Assembly: GCA_019779905.1 (NCBI GenBank)
Contig: JABAKE010000001.1
Coordinates: 62,001 to 126,000, forward strand
DNA length: 64,000 bases
From: Modestobacter lapidis
Lineage (GTDB): Bacteria > Actinomycetota > Actinomycetes > Mycobacteriales > Geodermatophilaceae
Direction of reading: 5' to 3'
The notes under the pieces are model-generated. The model was not told the DNA's origin, did no database searches, and saw nothing but the letters and a program-made list of their open reading frames with translations. Below are positions 24,413-33,619 of this stretch, piece by piece; within the stretch, counting starts at the first letter, position 1, and each line of letters opens with the position of its first letter. Position numbers and translations under genes: made by a program.

Positions 24413-25167
24413 CCCCCGCCCTCGAGGCACGGGGCCTCCGTCGCGAGTTCGGGCACGTGCGTGCCCTCGACGGTGCCGACTTCGACGTCGACCCCGGTGA
24501 GGTGGTCGCCCTCATCGGCGACAACGGTGCCGGGAAGAGTACCCTGGTCAAGGCGTTGTCGGGCTCGCTCGCGGTCGACTCCGGCGAGCTGTACAGCGAC
24601 GGTCAGCGGGTCGCGATCGACACCCCGGCCGCCGCGCGCTCGCTGGGCATCGAGACCGTCTACCAGGACCTCGCGCTCGCCCCGCACCTCGACCCGGTGC
24701 AGAACATGTACCTGGGCCGGGAGGTCATGCGGTCCGGCCTGCTCGGTCACCTGGGGTTCATGGACCACGTCGAGATGAAGGAGAACACCCGCCGGGCGTT
24801 CGCCGACCTCGGAGCGACGGTGCGCGACTTCGCCGCACCCGTGGGCTCGATGTCCGGCGGTCAGCGGCAGCAGATCGCCGTCGCGCGCGCCGCCGCGTGG
24901 GCCAGCCGGGTGATCTTCCTCGACGAGCCCACCGCGGCCCTCGGCGTCGTGCAGACCCGCAACGTGCTCGACCTGATCCGGCGGGTACGCGACCGCGGCA
25001 TCGCCGTGGTGCTCATCAGCCACTCGATGCCCCACGTCATCGAGGTGGCCGACCGCATCCAGGTGCTGCGGCTGGGCCGGCGGGTGGCGACCTACGACGC
25101 GAAGAAGACCTCGATGGAGGAACTGGTGGGGGCCATGACCGGCGCGATTAGCCAGGGGGCGACGTGA
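24409..25167 (+). CDS. Sugar ABC transporter ATP-binding protein (single-NBD, FrcA-like)
   Basis: 252 residues from GTG at 24409, overlapping the LacI stop by 4 bp. Walker A is GDNGAGKST, the Q-loop is VYQDLALAP, the signature is MSGGQRQQ, Walker B is VIFLDEPT and the switch is ISHSM. It has one nucleotide-binding domain, unlike RbsA/AraG which have two; single-domain versions are found in FrcBCA-type fructose importers. It acts at the cytoplasmic face with the permease at 25241 and the binding lipoprotein at 26338. Confidence 0.92.
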   Translation: MTPALEARGLRREFGHVRALDGADFDVDPGEVVALIGDNGAGKSTLVKALSGSLAVDSGELYSDGQRVAIDTPAAARSLGIETVYQDLALAPHLDPVQNMYLGREVMRSGLLGHLGFMDHVEMKENTRRAFADLGATVRDFAAPVGSMSGGQRQQIAVARAAAWASRVIFLDEPTAALGVVQTRNVLDLIRRVRDRGIAVVLISHSMPHVIEVADRIQVLRLGRRVATYDAKKTSMEELVGAMTGAISQGAT

Positions 25168-25180
25168 GCGAGCTTGCGAG
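25168..25180. repeat. GCGAGCTTGCGAG motif, also at 46242-46254
   Basis: A 13-base sequence that recurs exactly in the fabF-acpM gap. Here it sits in the 73-bp gap between the ABC ATPase and permease genes, together with other GAGCG-rich sequence. It could be part of a dispersed short repeat of this genome, but two copies are thin evidence. Confidence 0.3.
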
Positions 25181-25240
25181 TTCACGCATGAGCACAGCAG
25201 CTCCGCGAACGCGGTTGACGAGCGCCAGCGAGGAGGACGC

Positions 25241-26337
<1,097 letters not shown>

Positions 26338-26341
<4 letters not shown>

Positions 26342-27321
26342 ACAGAAGCACCACTGCGAAGATGGCCGCCATCTCGGCGCTGGCCCTCGGCCTCACCGCG
26401 TGCGGCGGTGACGACGCCGGCGGCGGCGGGGCCGCTGCAGGCGGCGAGGAGGCCTACGAGGTGGCTTTCGTGCAGGGCGTCGCCGGCGACGAGTTCTACA
26501 TCACGATGCAGTGCGGCATCGAGGAGGCGGCCGAGGAGCTCGGCGTCGAGGTCACCACCCAGGGCGCGCAGCAGTTCGACCCCGCGCTGCAGACCCCGAT
26601 CGTCGACAGCGTCGTGGCCAGCTCGCCGGACGGGCTGCTCATCGCCCCGACCGACGTGAGCGCGATGTACCGCCCGATCAAGGCGGCCGCGGACGCCGGC
26701 ATCACCGTCGGCCTGGTCGACACCACCCTGGAAGACCCGTCGATGGCCGTCACCCAGGTCGCCTCGGACAACGAGGGTGGTGGGGCCGCGGCGTTCCAGG
26801 CGATCCAGGAGGCCAACCCCGACGGCGGCAAGGTGCTCGTCGTCGGGCACGAGCCCGGCATCAGCACCAACGAGTTGCGGATCAAGGGCTTCCTGGACGC
26901 CCTGGCCGAGGACCCGAAGTTCACCGCGCTGCCCACGCAGTACGCGCAGAACGAGGTCGCCGAGGGGGCCCGCATCGTCACTTCCACGCTGCAGGCCCAC
27001 CCCGACCTGATCGGGATCTTCGGCACGAACCTGTTCGCCGCGGAGGGCGCCGCGACCGGGCTGCGCCAGGCCAATGCCGCCGACCGGGTCACCGTCGTCG
27101 GCTTCGACGCCGGCCCGGCCCAGGTGGAGGCGCTGGAGAACGGCACCGTGCAGGCCCTCGTCGCCCAGCAGCCGGCCGAGATCGGCAAGCAGGGCCTGGA
27201 GCAGGTCGTCGCCGCGCTGAACGGTGAGGAGCCCGAGGCCGAGATCCAGACCGGGTTCACGATCCTCACCCAGGAGAACCTGGCCGACAACCAGGACGCG
27301 GTGTACCGCTCCGACTGCTGA
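26338..27321 (+). CDS. Sugar ABC transporter substrate-binding lipoprotein (FrcB/RbsB-like)
   Basis: 327 residues from GTG at 26338 (GTGA overlap with the permease stop; AAAGGAA upstream). Signal peptide with lipobox LTACGG at about residues 18-23, so the mature protein is a lipoprotein on the outer face of the membrane. The type I periplasmic-binding fold follows: YEVAFVQGVAGDEFYITMQCGIEEAAEELG, then PDGLLIAPTDVSAM, ASDNEGGGAAAF and VTVVGFDAGPAQVEAL. Affinity for ketohexoses or polyols is inferred from gene neighbours only. A strong hairpin terminator follows. Confidence 0.93.
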
Positions 27322-27333
27322 TCCACCGGCGAT

Positions 27334-27375
27334 GCACGGCGCCCCGTCCCTCTCGCGAGGGGCGGGGCGTCGTGC
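27334..27375. terminator. Rho-independent-like hairpin after the importer operon
   Basis: GCACG..CGCCCCG pairs with CGGGGCG..CGTGC around a CCTCTCGCGAGG tip. It lies between the convergent importer operon and kinase gene, so it can terminate in both directions. No long T-run follows, as is common in high-GC actinobacteria. Confidence 0.65.
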
Positions 27376-27389
27376 GTCCGGGCCGGGCG

Positions 27390-28076
27390 TCAGCCGGGGA
27401 CGCCGTTCCCGGGCGCCTCCGGGACGTCCAGGTGGACGACGAGGTCGGCGCGCGACCGCGAGGGCTCCACCGTGCGGGCGTTGCGGCCGTCGACGCGGCG
27501 GACCCAGTCCTCGGCCGCCTCCGCCTCGTGGCCGTAGGACCGCCGCCGGCGGAGCAGGCGCTGCTCGCGCACCCCCGGCGGGACGTCGAGGTACCAGACC
27601 TCGTCCAGGCAGGCGCGCACCGCCGACCAGCCGTGCTCCTCCAGCAGCAGGTAGTTCCCCTCGGTGAGGACCAGGGGCGTGGCCGGGGCGACCGGGACGG
27701 CGCTGCCGATGGGCTCCTCGAGGGCACGGTCGAACACCGGCGCGTAGACCGGCACCGCGGGCGGCGTCCGCAACCGGGTGAGCAGGGCGACGTAGCCGTC
27801 GACGTCGAAGGTGTCCGGCGCGCCCTTGCGGTCCCGGCGCTGCAGGCGTCGCAGCTCGACGTCGGCGAAGTGGAACCCGTCCATCCCCACCAGGGCCGCC
27901 TGCTCGCCGAGCGAGCCGAGCAGCGCCGCGCACAGCGTCGACTTGCCCGCTCCCGGGGCACCGGTGATGCCGAGGATGCGCCGGGCGCCGGACCGGGCGA
28001 GGCCGGCCGCCCGCTCGGCGAGTTCCGCCGGCGTGGCACGGACCACCGGAGGATCGCCGGAGGTTGGTCGGGGCAC
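27390..28076 (-). CDS. P-loop sugar/nucleoside kinase (uridine-kinase/phosphoribulokinase fold, FrcK-like)
   Basis: 228 residues from GTG at 28076, chosen because TCCTTCCT on the plus strand (AGGAAGGA in sense) lies nine bases upstream; a longer reading frame to 28181 exists but is low complexity. Walker A is GAPGAGKST. The fold signature VGMDGFHFADVELRR and the LVLTEGNYLLLE strand match the UdK/PRK/PanK group that includes FrcK of rhizobial fructose operons. It is probably cytosolic and phosphorylates the imported sugar or a related nucleoside. It is convergent with the importer and divergent from the SDR gene across a perfect 24-bp palindrome. Confidence 0.8.
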   Translation of the reverse strand: MPRPTSGDPPVVRATPAELAERAAGLARSGARRILGITGAPGAGKSTLCAALLGSLGEQAALVGMDGFHFADVELRRLQRRDRKGAPDTFDVDGYVALLTRLRTPPAVPVYAPVFDRALEEPIGSAVPVAPATPLVLTEGNYLLLEEHGWSAVRACLDEVWYLDVPPGVREQRLLRRRRSYGHEAEAAEDWVRRVDGRNARTVEPSRSRADLVVHLDVPEAPGNGVPG

Positions 28077-28175
28077 GGGTGCACGTCCTTCCTGGCGGGC
28101 CGGGCCGGCACCTGCGGCCGGGTGCGCCGGGGCCCGGCTGGCGTCCGACCGCGATGTCCGGGTCGGCGACAGGCT

Positions 28176-28199
28176 ACCCATGTCACCGGTGACATGGGT
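28176..28199. promoter_or_regulatory. Perfect 24-bp palindromic operator between the kinase and SDR genes
   Basis: ACCCATGTCACC and its exact reverse complement abut with no spacer, giving a 24-bp palindrome with the central CACCGGTG expected of LacI-family operators. It lies midway between the two divergent starts (28076 and 28286). The likely binder is one of the two nearby LacI paralogues. Confidence 0.75.
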
Positions 28200-28285
28200 G
28201 CCGGTCGTGTGGTTGCATCGCCTGCGTACCCACCGTCCACCGGCGGTGCGCGACCACGCTGGACCTGCTGAGGAGATGCGCTCGC

Positions 28286-29014
28286 ATGACGGACTTCAAC
28301 GGCCGCACCGTGCTGGTCACCGGGGCCACCGGGGGCATCGGCGGGGCCACGGTCCGCCACCTCGTCGCCGCCGGCGCCGACGTTCTCGCCAGCGGCCGGT
28401 CGGCCGAGGGGCTGGCGGCGATCGCCGCCGAGACGGGCTGTCGCACGCTGGCGTTCGACCTGACCGCCGAGGACAGCGTCCGCTCCGCGCTGGAGGGGCT
28501 GGACCTGTGGGGCGTGGTGAACTGCGGCGGGTTCGGCGGCGAGATCGCCACCCCGATGGACACCGACATCGCCGTCTTCGACAAGGTCATCAGCATCAAC
28601 GCCCGCGGCGCGCTGCTGGTGACGAAGTACGCCTCCGCCTCGATGATCCGGCTCGGTCAGGGCGGATCGATCGTGAACGTCTCCAGCCAGGCGAGCCTGG
28701 TGGCGTTGTCCGGCCACATCTCCTACGGCTCGTCGAAGGCGGCGCTGGACAACATCACCCGGGTCTCGTCCCTCGAGCTGGGCAGGTACGGCATCCGGGT
28801 CAACAGCGTGAACCCGACCGTGGTGATGACCGAGATGTCGGCGTTCTACTGGGGGCGCCCGGAGATCGAGGGGCCCTTCCTCGACCAGATGCCGCTGGGC
28901 CGGTGGGCGACCGAGGACGAGATCGCCGCGCCGATCGTGTTCCTGCTCAGCGACGGCGCATCGATGATCTCCGGGGTGTCGCTGCCCATCGACGGCGGCT
29001 ACACCGCCCGCTGA
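28286..29014 (+). CDS. SDR-family sugar/polyol dehydrogenase (L-xylulose-reductase / DCXR-like)
   Basis: 242 residues from ATG at 28286 (GAGGAG upstream). Classical SDR features: TGATGGIGG cofactor loop, short second strand ASGRSAEGL, NCGG, catalytic Ser in NVSSQASL, and YGSSK (Tyr-X3-Lys). The ending IDGGYTA fits the classical family. The pattern resembles dicarbonyl/L-xylulose reductases and polyol dehydrogenases (xylitol, threitol, sorbitol). It heads an apparent operon with the second LacI gene (31-bp gap) and the mannitol-type dehydrogenase. Substrate is inferred only broadly as a polyol or ketose. Confidence 0.88.
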   Translation: MTDFNGRTVLVTGATGGIGGATVRHLVAAGADVLASGRSAEGLAAIAAETGCRTLAFDLTAEDSVRSALEGLDLWGVVNCGGFGGEIATPMDTDIAVFDKVISINARGALLVTKYASASMIRLGQGGSIVNVSSQASLVALSGHISYGSSKAALDNITRVSSLELGRYGIRVNSVNPTVVMTEMSAFYWGRPEIEGPFLDQMPLGRWATEDEIAAPIVFLLSDGASMISGVSLPIDGGYTAR

Positions 29015-29045
29015 CGGCCGCCTTCCCGGCCACCAGGCGACAGCG

Positions 29046-30113
29046 ATGACGACGATGCGGGACGTCGCCGCCCGCGCCCGGGTCAGCGCCAAGACGGTCT
29101 CCCGGGTGTTCAACGACGACCCGCACGTGCTGCCGGAGACCCGGGCGCGGGTGACCGAGGCGCTGCGCGAACTCGGGTACCTCCCCAACTCGCTGGCCCG
29201 CACCTTCCGCACCGGTCGGCCGCCGGTGCTGGGCGTGGCCGTGCCCGATCTCGCCGACCCCTTCTTCGCCGTGCTCGCCACAGCGGTGGAGCAGGTGGCC
29301 GCCCGGGCCGACATGGCCGTCGTGGTCAGCAGCCTCGGCTACGACCCGGCCCGGGAGGCGGTAGCGCTGGAGTCGCTGCTGCGCCGCTCGCTCAGCGGGC
29401 TGGTGGTCGCGCCGACGTCACAGGACCAGGGCCACCTGGGCACCTGGGCCGCCCGGCTGCCCGTCGTCTTCGTCGACCGCCCGCCCCGCGGGCTGACCGC
29501 CGACGCCTTCACCGGCGACGACCACGAAGGTGGCCGGCTCGCCACCGCGCACCTGATCGCGCACGGCCACCGGGACATCGCCTTCGTCGGGGACAGCCCG
29601 GCGATGACCACCACCGGCGAGCGTCTCGCCGGCCACCGGTCGGCGCTGGCCGACGCCGGGCTGCGGCCGAGGGACGAACTGGTCGCGTTCGGTGCCGGCG
29701 ACCGGGGGAGCGCCGAGCGGGTGGTGGGCCGGCTCCGGTCGGCTGTTCCGCCACCGACGGCGCTGGTCAGCGGCGACGCCCGGACGACGATGACGCTCGT
29801 CCCGGCGCTGGCCGGCAGCAGCTGGGCCGTCGTCGGCTTCGGTGACTTCCCGATGGCGCACATGCTCTCGCCGGCGGTGACCGTCGTCGACCAGGACCCG
29901 GCCGCCCTCGGGCGGCTGGCCGCCGAGCGGGTGGTCGAGCGGCTGGGGGCGCCCGAGCGCCGGTTCCGCCGGCACACGGTCCTCCCGGTCCGCCTCGTGG
30001 AGCGCCGGTCCTGCTGGTCGCCGGCGGACGCGTCGGCCCTGTTCCCGTCCTCGTGCCCGCGGGCCGTCGTCGCGGCCAGCCCACCGCCACTCGCAGAGGA
30101 GCCTCCGCCGTGA
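29046..30113 (+). CDS. LacI-family transcriptional regulator (second paralogue)
   Basis: 355 residues from ATG at 29046. The head domain MRDVAARARVSAKTVSRVFNDDPHV shares the VSAKTVSRV recognition helix with the LacI at 23273, and the two align along the whole length (DLADPFFA, VVFVDR, GHRDIAFVGD, SPAVTVVDQDP). A C-terminal tail of about 35 Pro/Ala-rich residues follows the normal domain end and runs into the next gene, overlapping its GTG start by 4 bp. It likely regulates the SDR-dehydrogenase operon and perhaps the importer. Confidence 0.9.
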   Translation: MTTMRDVAARARVSAKTVSRVFNDDPHVLPETRARVTEALRELGYLPNSLARTFRTGRPPVLGVAVPDLADPFFAVLATAVEQVAARADMAVVVSSLGYDPAREAVALESLLRRSLSGLVVAPTSQDQGHLGTWAARLPVVFVDRPPRGLTADAFTGDDHEGGRLATAHLIAHGHRDIAFVGDSPAMTTTGERLAGHRSALADAGLRPRDELVAFGAGDRGSAERVVGRLRSAVPPPTALVSGDARTTMTLVPALAGSSWAVVGFGDFPMAHMLSPAVTVVDQDPAALGRLAAERVVERLGAPERRFRRHTVLPVRLVERRSCWSPADASALFPSSCPRAVVAASPPPLAEEPPP

Positions 30114-31594
30114 CCGCCACCCCGCTGAGCGAGACGACCCTGGCCGTGCTGCCCGAGGCGGTGCGGCGGCCGGCCTACGACCGCACCGCGGCCGGCAGCG
30201 GCGTCGTCCACCTGGGCGTCGGGAGCTTCCACCGGTCGCACCAGGCGGTCTACTTCGACCGGCTGCTGGCCCGCGGGCACGCGGGCTGGGGGATCACCGG
30301 CGTCGGGGTGCTCGCCGCCGACCGCCCGCTGCACGCCGCGCTGCGGGCCCAGGACGGGCTCTACACGCTGGTGCTGAAGGCCCCGGACGGGTCGATCGAG
30401 CCGTCCGTGATCGGCTCGCTGCTGGAGCTCCTGCTGCTGGACGACGACCCCGAGGCGGTGCTGGCGGCGATGGCCGCGCCGGCGACCCGGCTGATCACGC
30501 TGACCATCACCGAGGGCGGTTACAGCACCGACAAGTCCACCGGCCGCTTCCGGCTGGACGACGCGCTGGCCGCCGACCTCACCGGCCCGCGTCCCCGCAC
30601 CGCGTTCGGGCTGCTCACCGAGGCGCTGCGCCGGCGGCGCGCGGCCGGGACGCCGCCGTTCACCGTCGTCTCCTGCGACAACGTGGAGAGCAACGGTGAC
30701 CTCGCGCGCCAGACGCTGCTGGAGTTCGCCCGGCTGCAGGAGGCGCGCACTGGTGACGGGCTGGCCGGCTGGATCGCCGCCTCCGTCGCCTTTCCGAACT
30801 CGATGGTCGACCGGATCACCCCGGCCACCACCGACGGGGACCGCCGGCGGCTGACGGCCGAGACCGGCGTGGCCGACCGGTGGCCGGTGGTCGCCGAGCC
30901 GTACCTGCAGTGGGTGCTGGAGGACCGGTTCAGCGATGCGCGCCCGCCGCTGGCGGAGGTCGGTGTCCAGCTGGTGGATGACGTGCGCCCGTACGAGCTG
31001 ATGAAGCTGCGGCTGCTCAACGCCAGCCACCAGGTGATGTCCTACCTGGGGTACCTGGCCGGGCACCGGCGGGTCGACGAGGTGCTGGCCGACCCGATCT
31101 TCGCCGAGCTGATCGAGCGGTACATGCGGGACGAGGCCACGCCCACGCTGCCGCCGGTGCCGGGCACCGATCTCGCGGCGTACCGGCGCACCCTGCTCGA
31201 GCGCTTCGCGAATCCCGCCGTCAGCGACACGCTGGCCCGCAACTGCGCGGAGGGATCGGAGCGGATCGCCACGTTCGTGCTGCCGGTGATCCGCGAGCAG
31301 CTGGCCTCCGGCGGCGCGGTCGACCTGGCGGTGCTCGCCGTGGCCGCCTGGGCGCGGTACGCCATCGGTACCGACGAGGCCGGCGAGCCGATCCCGGTGG
31401 TGGACGCCCGGCAGGACCGGCTGGCCCCGCTGCTCGCCCGCTGGGCCGAGGACCCGCTCGCCGTGCTGTCGGTCGGGGAGGTGTTCGGCGACCTCGTCGG
31501 CGACGAGCGCTTCCGCGCCGCCTACCGGCGGGCCGCCGGGCTGCTGGCCCGCTACGGTGCCCGCGGCGCCGTAGCGCACGTGCTCGGCTCCTGA
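30110..31594 (+). CDS. Mannitol dehydrogenase family polyol dehydrogenase
   Basis: 494 residues from GTG at 30110 (overlaps LacI stop as GTGA). Long-chain mannitol/fructuronate dehydrogenase family: N-terminal NAD domain with VHLGVGSFHRSHQAVYFD, central TITEGGYSTDK, SCDNVESNGD, and the signature FPNSMVDRITPAT. The catalytic Lys lies in ELMKLRLLNASHQVMSYLGYLAG. Length equals the family norm. The enzyme oxidises mannitol, arabitol or a similar polyol to the ketose with NAD+ in the cytosol. It is the last gene before the tRNA-Met island. Confidence 0.93.
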   Translation: MTATPLSETTLAVLPEAVRRPAYDRTAAGSGVVHLGVGSFHRSHQAVYFDRLLARGHAGWGITGVGVLAADRPLHAALRAQDGLYTLVLKAPDGSIEPSVIGSLLELLLLDDDPEAVLAAMAAPATRLITLTITEGGYSTDKSTGRFRLDDALAADLTGPRPRTAFGLLTEALRRRRAAGTPPFTVVSCDNVESNGDLARQTLLEFARLQEARTGDGLAGWIAASVAFPNSMVDRITPATTDGDRRRLTAETGVADRWPVVAEPYLQWVLEDRFSDARPPLAEVGVQLVDDVRPYELMKLRLLNASHQVMSYLGYLAGHRRVDEVLADPIFAELIERYMRDEATPTLPPVPGTDLAAYRRTLLERFANPAVSDTLARNCAEGSERIATFVLPVIREQLASGGAVDLAVLAVAAWARYAIGTDEAGEPIPVVDARQDRLAPLLARWAEDPLAVLSVGEVFGDLVGDERFRAAYRRAAGLLARYGARGAVAHVLGS

Positions 31595-31649
31595 GATCGG
31601 GCGTTCGCCGGCCCGGCAAGCCGCTGGCCTGGTGATTCGCGGTGGGGCG

Positions 31650-31694
31650 GGTGGGGCGGGTGGGGCTCGAACCCACGACCCAGGGACTATGAGT
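31650..31694. repeat. attL-like direct repeat: copy of the tRNA-Met 3' half
   Basis: 45 bp matching 36552-36596 with a single mismatch (C at 31687 versus T at 36589). It reproduces the tRNA-Met sequence from its 3' end through the anticodon loop, then diverges abruptly at 31695. This is what integration into a tRNA 3' end leaves at the distal boundary. Confidence 0.85.
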
Positions 31695-31820
31695 TTTCTC
31701 CGCTCGTCCGCGTCACCTCGCCGTTTCCGTTCCGGGTGGGCGTCTTGCGGGCATGGTGCGGGCACGGTGGGCGTGTCCTGCGGGGATGCCCTCGGGTAGC
31801 TGAGCGGCCCGCGAAACGAC

Positions 31821-31862
31821 AGAAGGCCCCGCCCTCTCCGAAGGGGGAGGACGGGGCCTTCT
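31821..31862. terminator. Strong hairpin terminator inside the island's left end
   Basis: AGAAGGCCCCG pairs with CGGGGCCTTCT, with an inner CCTC/GAGG-rich stem and a GAAG-type tip. It follows the lipoprotein gene (minus strand stop at 31877), which it probably terminates. The 171 bp between this hairpin and the left repeat's edge (roughly 31695-31820) carry no gene I recognise. Confidence 0.75.
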
Positions 31863-31876
31863 TGTCGCTCGGGCGC

Positions 31877-32302
31877 TTACAGCCCGTTGAGGACCTGCTC
31901 GTACTGCGGCCGGGCCTGCTCCGGCGTCCGGGCCGCCGTGTAGGACAGCACGACAAGGCCCCGGCGGTAGGCGCCGGTGTACTCCTCAGCGACGGTCTGT
32001 GATTCTGCCTCCGTAGCGAAGCGGATGACCGTGATGTGCTCGGTCGTCACCTGCTGTCCACATCCGGGCAGGCTCGTGCAGCTCCCGCCGGTGGTATCGC
32101 GGGAGTCGGTCACCGGAAGCCCGGCCGCCGCGAACGCATCCACAACGGCCTGAGCATCAGTAGTGAAGACGTCGGCAGGAGCGGCGGCGTCGGCCGACGT
32201 AGACGTAGGCGGGGACGAGGCCGCATCCTCGGTCCCCGAGTCCCCGCAGGCGGTCAGCGCCAGTGAGGCGGCGGCGAGTAGTGCGAAGGTCGTCTTGCGC
32301 AT
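31877..32302 (-). CDS. Island-encoded lipoprotein, function unknown
   Basis: 141 residues from ATG at 32302. Signal peptide MRKTTFALLAAASLALTACG with lipobox LTAC, so it is a lipid-anchored surface protein. A Ser/Thr/Ala linker (about 22-45) leads to a small domain with one cysteine pair (GGSCTSLPGCG) and a two-strand/helix ending (ITVIRFATEAESQTVAEEYTG, GLVVLSYTA). A disulphide between the two Cys is likely. No named family is recognised. It is a single-gene unit ended by the hairpin at 31821. Confidence 0.7.
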   Translation of the reverse strand: MRKTTFALLAAASLALTACGDSGTEDAASSPPTSTSADAAAPADVFTTDAQAVVDAFAAAGLPVTDSRDTTGGSCTSLPGCGQQVTTEHITVIRFATEAESQTVAEEYTGAYRRGLVVLSYTAARTPEQARPQYEQVLNGL

Positions 32303-32767
32303 GAAGTCCCCGCGAGTCGTTGGTTGGGCCCGGACCTGTCTACCGACCAGCCGCAGACCGCTCGCTCAGGTTCTTCGGCGTGTTCATGAGCGGGTCGTCT
32401 CGTCAGTCACAGGGAGACCATGAGACGCGGAGGACCGGTCAGGGGGCCGATGAGTCAGGCCCGGCGGGCAGCCCTCCGGGGAGCCTCCTCGCGGCCAGCG
32501 GCAGCGGAGGAGGCCGGGGCGGGCTTCCTCGGCGTTGTCACGGGCGGCGGCCGGGGCGCCGCCGGTGCCGGTGCCCTTCGGGTAGCGGGCACGGGCGGCG
32601 ACGCCGTCGGCCCAGCCGAAGCGGCGAGGGCGGCCCTCGGCGGAGATCCTTCGGGCCTCCTGACCGGCCATCTCGTCAGCGAGCTTGGTGCGGAGCTGAG
32701 GGCATGTGCTGCTTCGTTCGTGTAGGTATGGGAAGGGGCTCCAAATCGCCGCGAAGGGAAGTGCTCG
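32303..32767. other. 465-bp stretch with no confident gene
   Basis: Lies between two divergent island genes and must contain their promoters. A minus-strand frame at about 32384-32671 starts MAGQEARRISAEGRPRR and could be a gene remnant, but it ends in low-complexity sequence and has no family match that I recognise. Competing plus-strand frames are no better. Confidence 0.3.
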
Positions 32768-33382
32768 GTGAGTGGAAGTAGCCGGGTTGCTGAGAGCGCA
32801 TCTCATCGGGCGGGCAAGCTCGTCAGACAGGCCTGGCGGGCCACGGGAAGGCAGTCGGCAAGCGCGTCACTCGTCATTGCTCTCGTGGCGCTGGTTTTGG
32901 CGTGGGCCGCCTGGAAGCGGCCCTATCCGACGGATCCGACGCAGATCCCAACTTGGGGCTTCTCCGATGAGGAGGAGCGGACTATTGACGGACCCAAGGA
33001 TGCAATGGATTTCATCGGGTGGATCGAAGCGAACGCTGGCCGCAAGGTGCGCATACAGGCGTTTCTTGGCCCGTACTTTGATACCGCCAACGAAGGGGCG
33101 GCTTTCGAGACAGAGGAAACGGGCTTCTGGACGCCCGTGGACGAGTGTGGCGACGCCTCCTTGGCGGAGCTGTCTCGAACGTTCTTTACGGGTCCGGTCG
33201 ATTGCCCAGGCATGGTGCAGTTGCGTCTGGACAATGTTGGTCCAGAGCGGCCGGGGATGTCTCGTGATAGTCGGGGCTGGCAGCTCAATGGCTACTTTGC
33301 GGACATCGGCTATCTAGGTATGCAGATGGGGCAGAGTGTGTACTCGGTTACGCCGCTTACCGCAGTAGAAGCGGTCAGTTGA
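32768..33382 (+). CDS. Island-encoded single-pass membrane protein, function unknown
   Basis: 204 residues from GTG at 32768. A basic cytoplasmic N-terminus (about 1-32) precedes one membrane helix (SLVIALVALVLAWAAW, about 34-50). An extracytoplasmic domain follows with strands such as VRIQAFLGPYF and a region WQLNGYFADIGYLGM. It has two Cys (DECGD, VDCPG) that may pair. Codon use is less GC-biased than in neighbouring chromosomal genes, supporting foreign origin. No family is recognised. Confidence 0.6.
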   Translation: MSGSSRVAESASHRAGKLVRQAWRATGRQSASASLVIALVALVLAWAAWKRPYPTDPTQIPTWGFSDEEERTIDGPKDAMDFIGWIEANAGRKVRIQAFLGPYFDTANEGAAFETEETGFWTPVDECGDASLAELSRTFFTGPVDCPGMVQLRLDNVGPERPGMSRDSRGWQLNGYFADIGYLGMQMGQSVYSVTPLTAVEAVS

Positions 33383-33461
33383 GCGATCACCGGAGCGTTT
33401 GACCCGCCCGACCCGACTCCCGAGCGCCCCGTGATCGAGCGTGCGGCAGCCAGTACCAGCC

Positions 33462-33605
33462 TGTGAAGCGACCAGGAGACCGCCCGGCTGTTGCGTCCCC
33501 TGCGGGGTTCCATTGGTGTACCGACATCGATGTATGGCTCGGAGCTCCGCCCCGTGCCCGCTCGCCGCGATGTACGAATCGACCATCCGGTTGTCGTCCG
33601 GCCCT
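33462..33605. repeat. 144-bp direct repeat, left copy (IS1634 target duplication)
   Basis: Identical over 144 bp to 35374-35517 and abutting the left terminal inverted repeat of the insertion sequence at 33606. It has no recognisable coding function. The offset between copies is exactly 1912 bp. Confidence 0.9.
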
Positions 33606-33619
33606 CCTGAGTTCGGTCA
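33606..33619. repeat. Left terminal inverted repeat of the IS
   Basis: CCTGAGTTCGGTCA matches the reverse complement of 35360-35373 (CCTGAGTTTGGTCA) at 13 of 14 bases. The inner three bases form the TGA stop codon of the transposase on the minus strand. Confidence 0.85.

Noticed and set aside
31650-31694. A second tRNA-Met gene at the left end of the island
   Set aside because: Only the 3' half is present; the sequence departs from the tRNA right after the anticodon loop, so it cannot fold as a tRNA.
31687-31956. Possible integrase C-terminus reading into the left attachment repeat
   Set aside because: The 89-residue frame ending inside the repeat has no tyrosine-recombinase motif (no R-H-R-Y elements) and overlaps a terminator and the lipoprotein gene, so it cannot be supported.
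32420-32725. Plus-strand small open frame in the island
   Set aside because: Gly/Ala-rich low-complexity sequence with no ribosome site and no family features; likely chance in GC-rich DNA.
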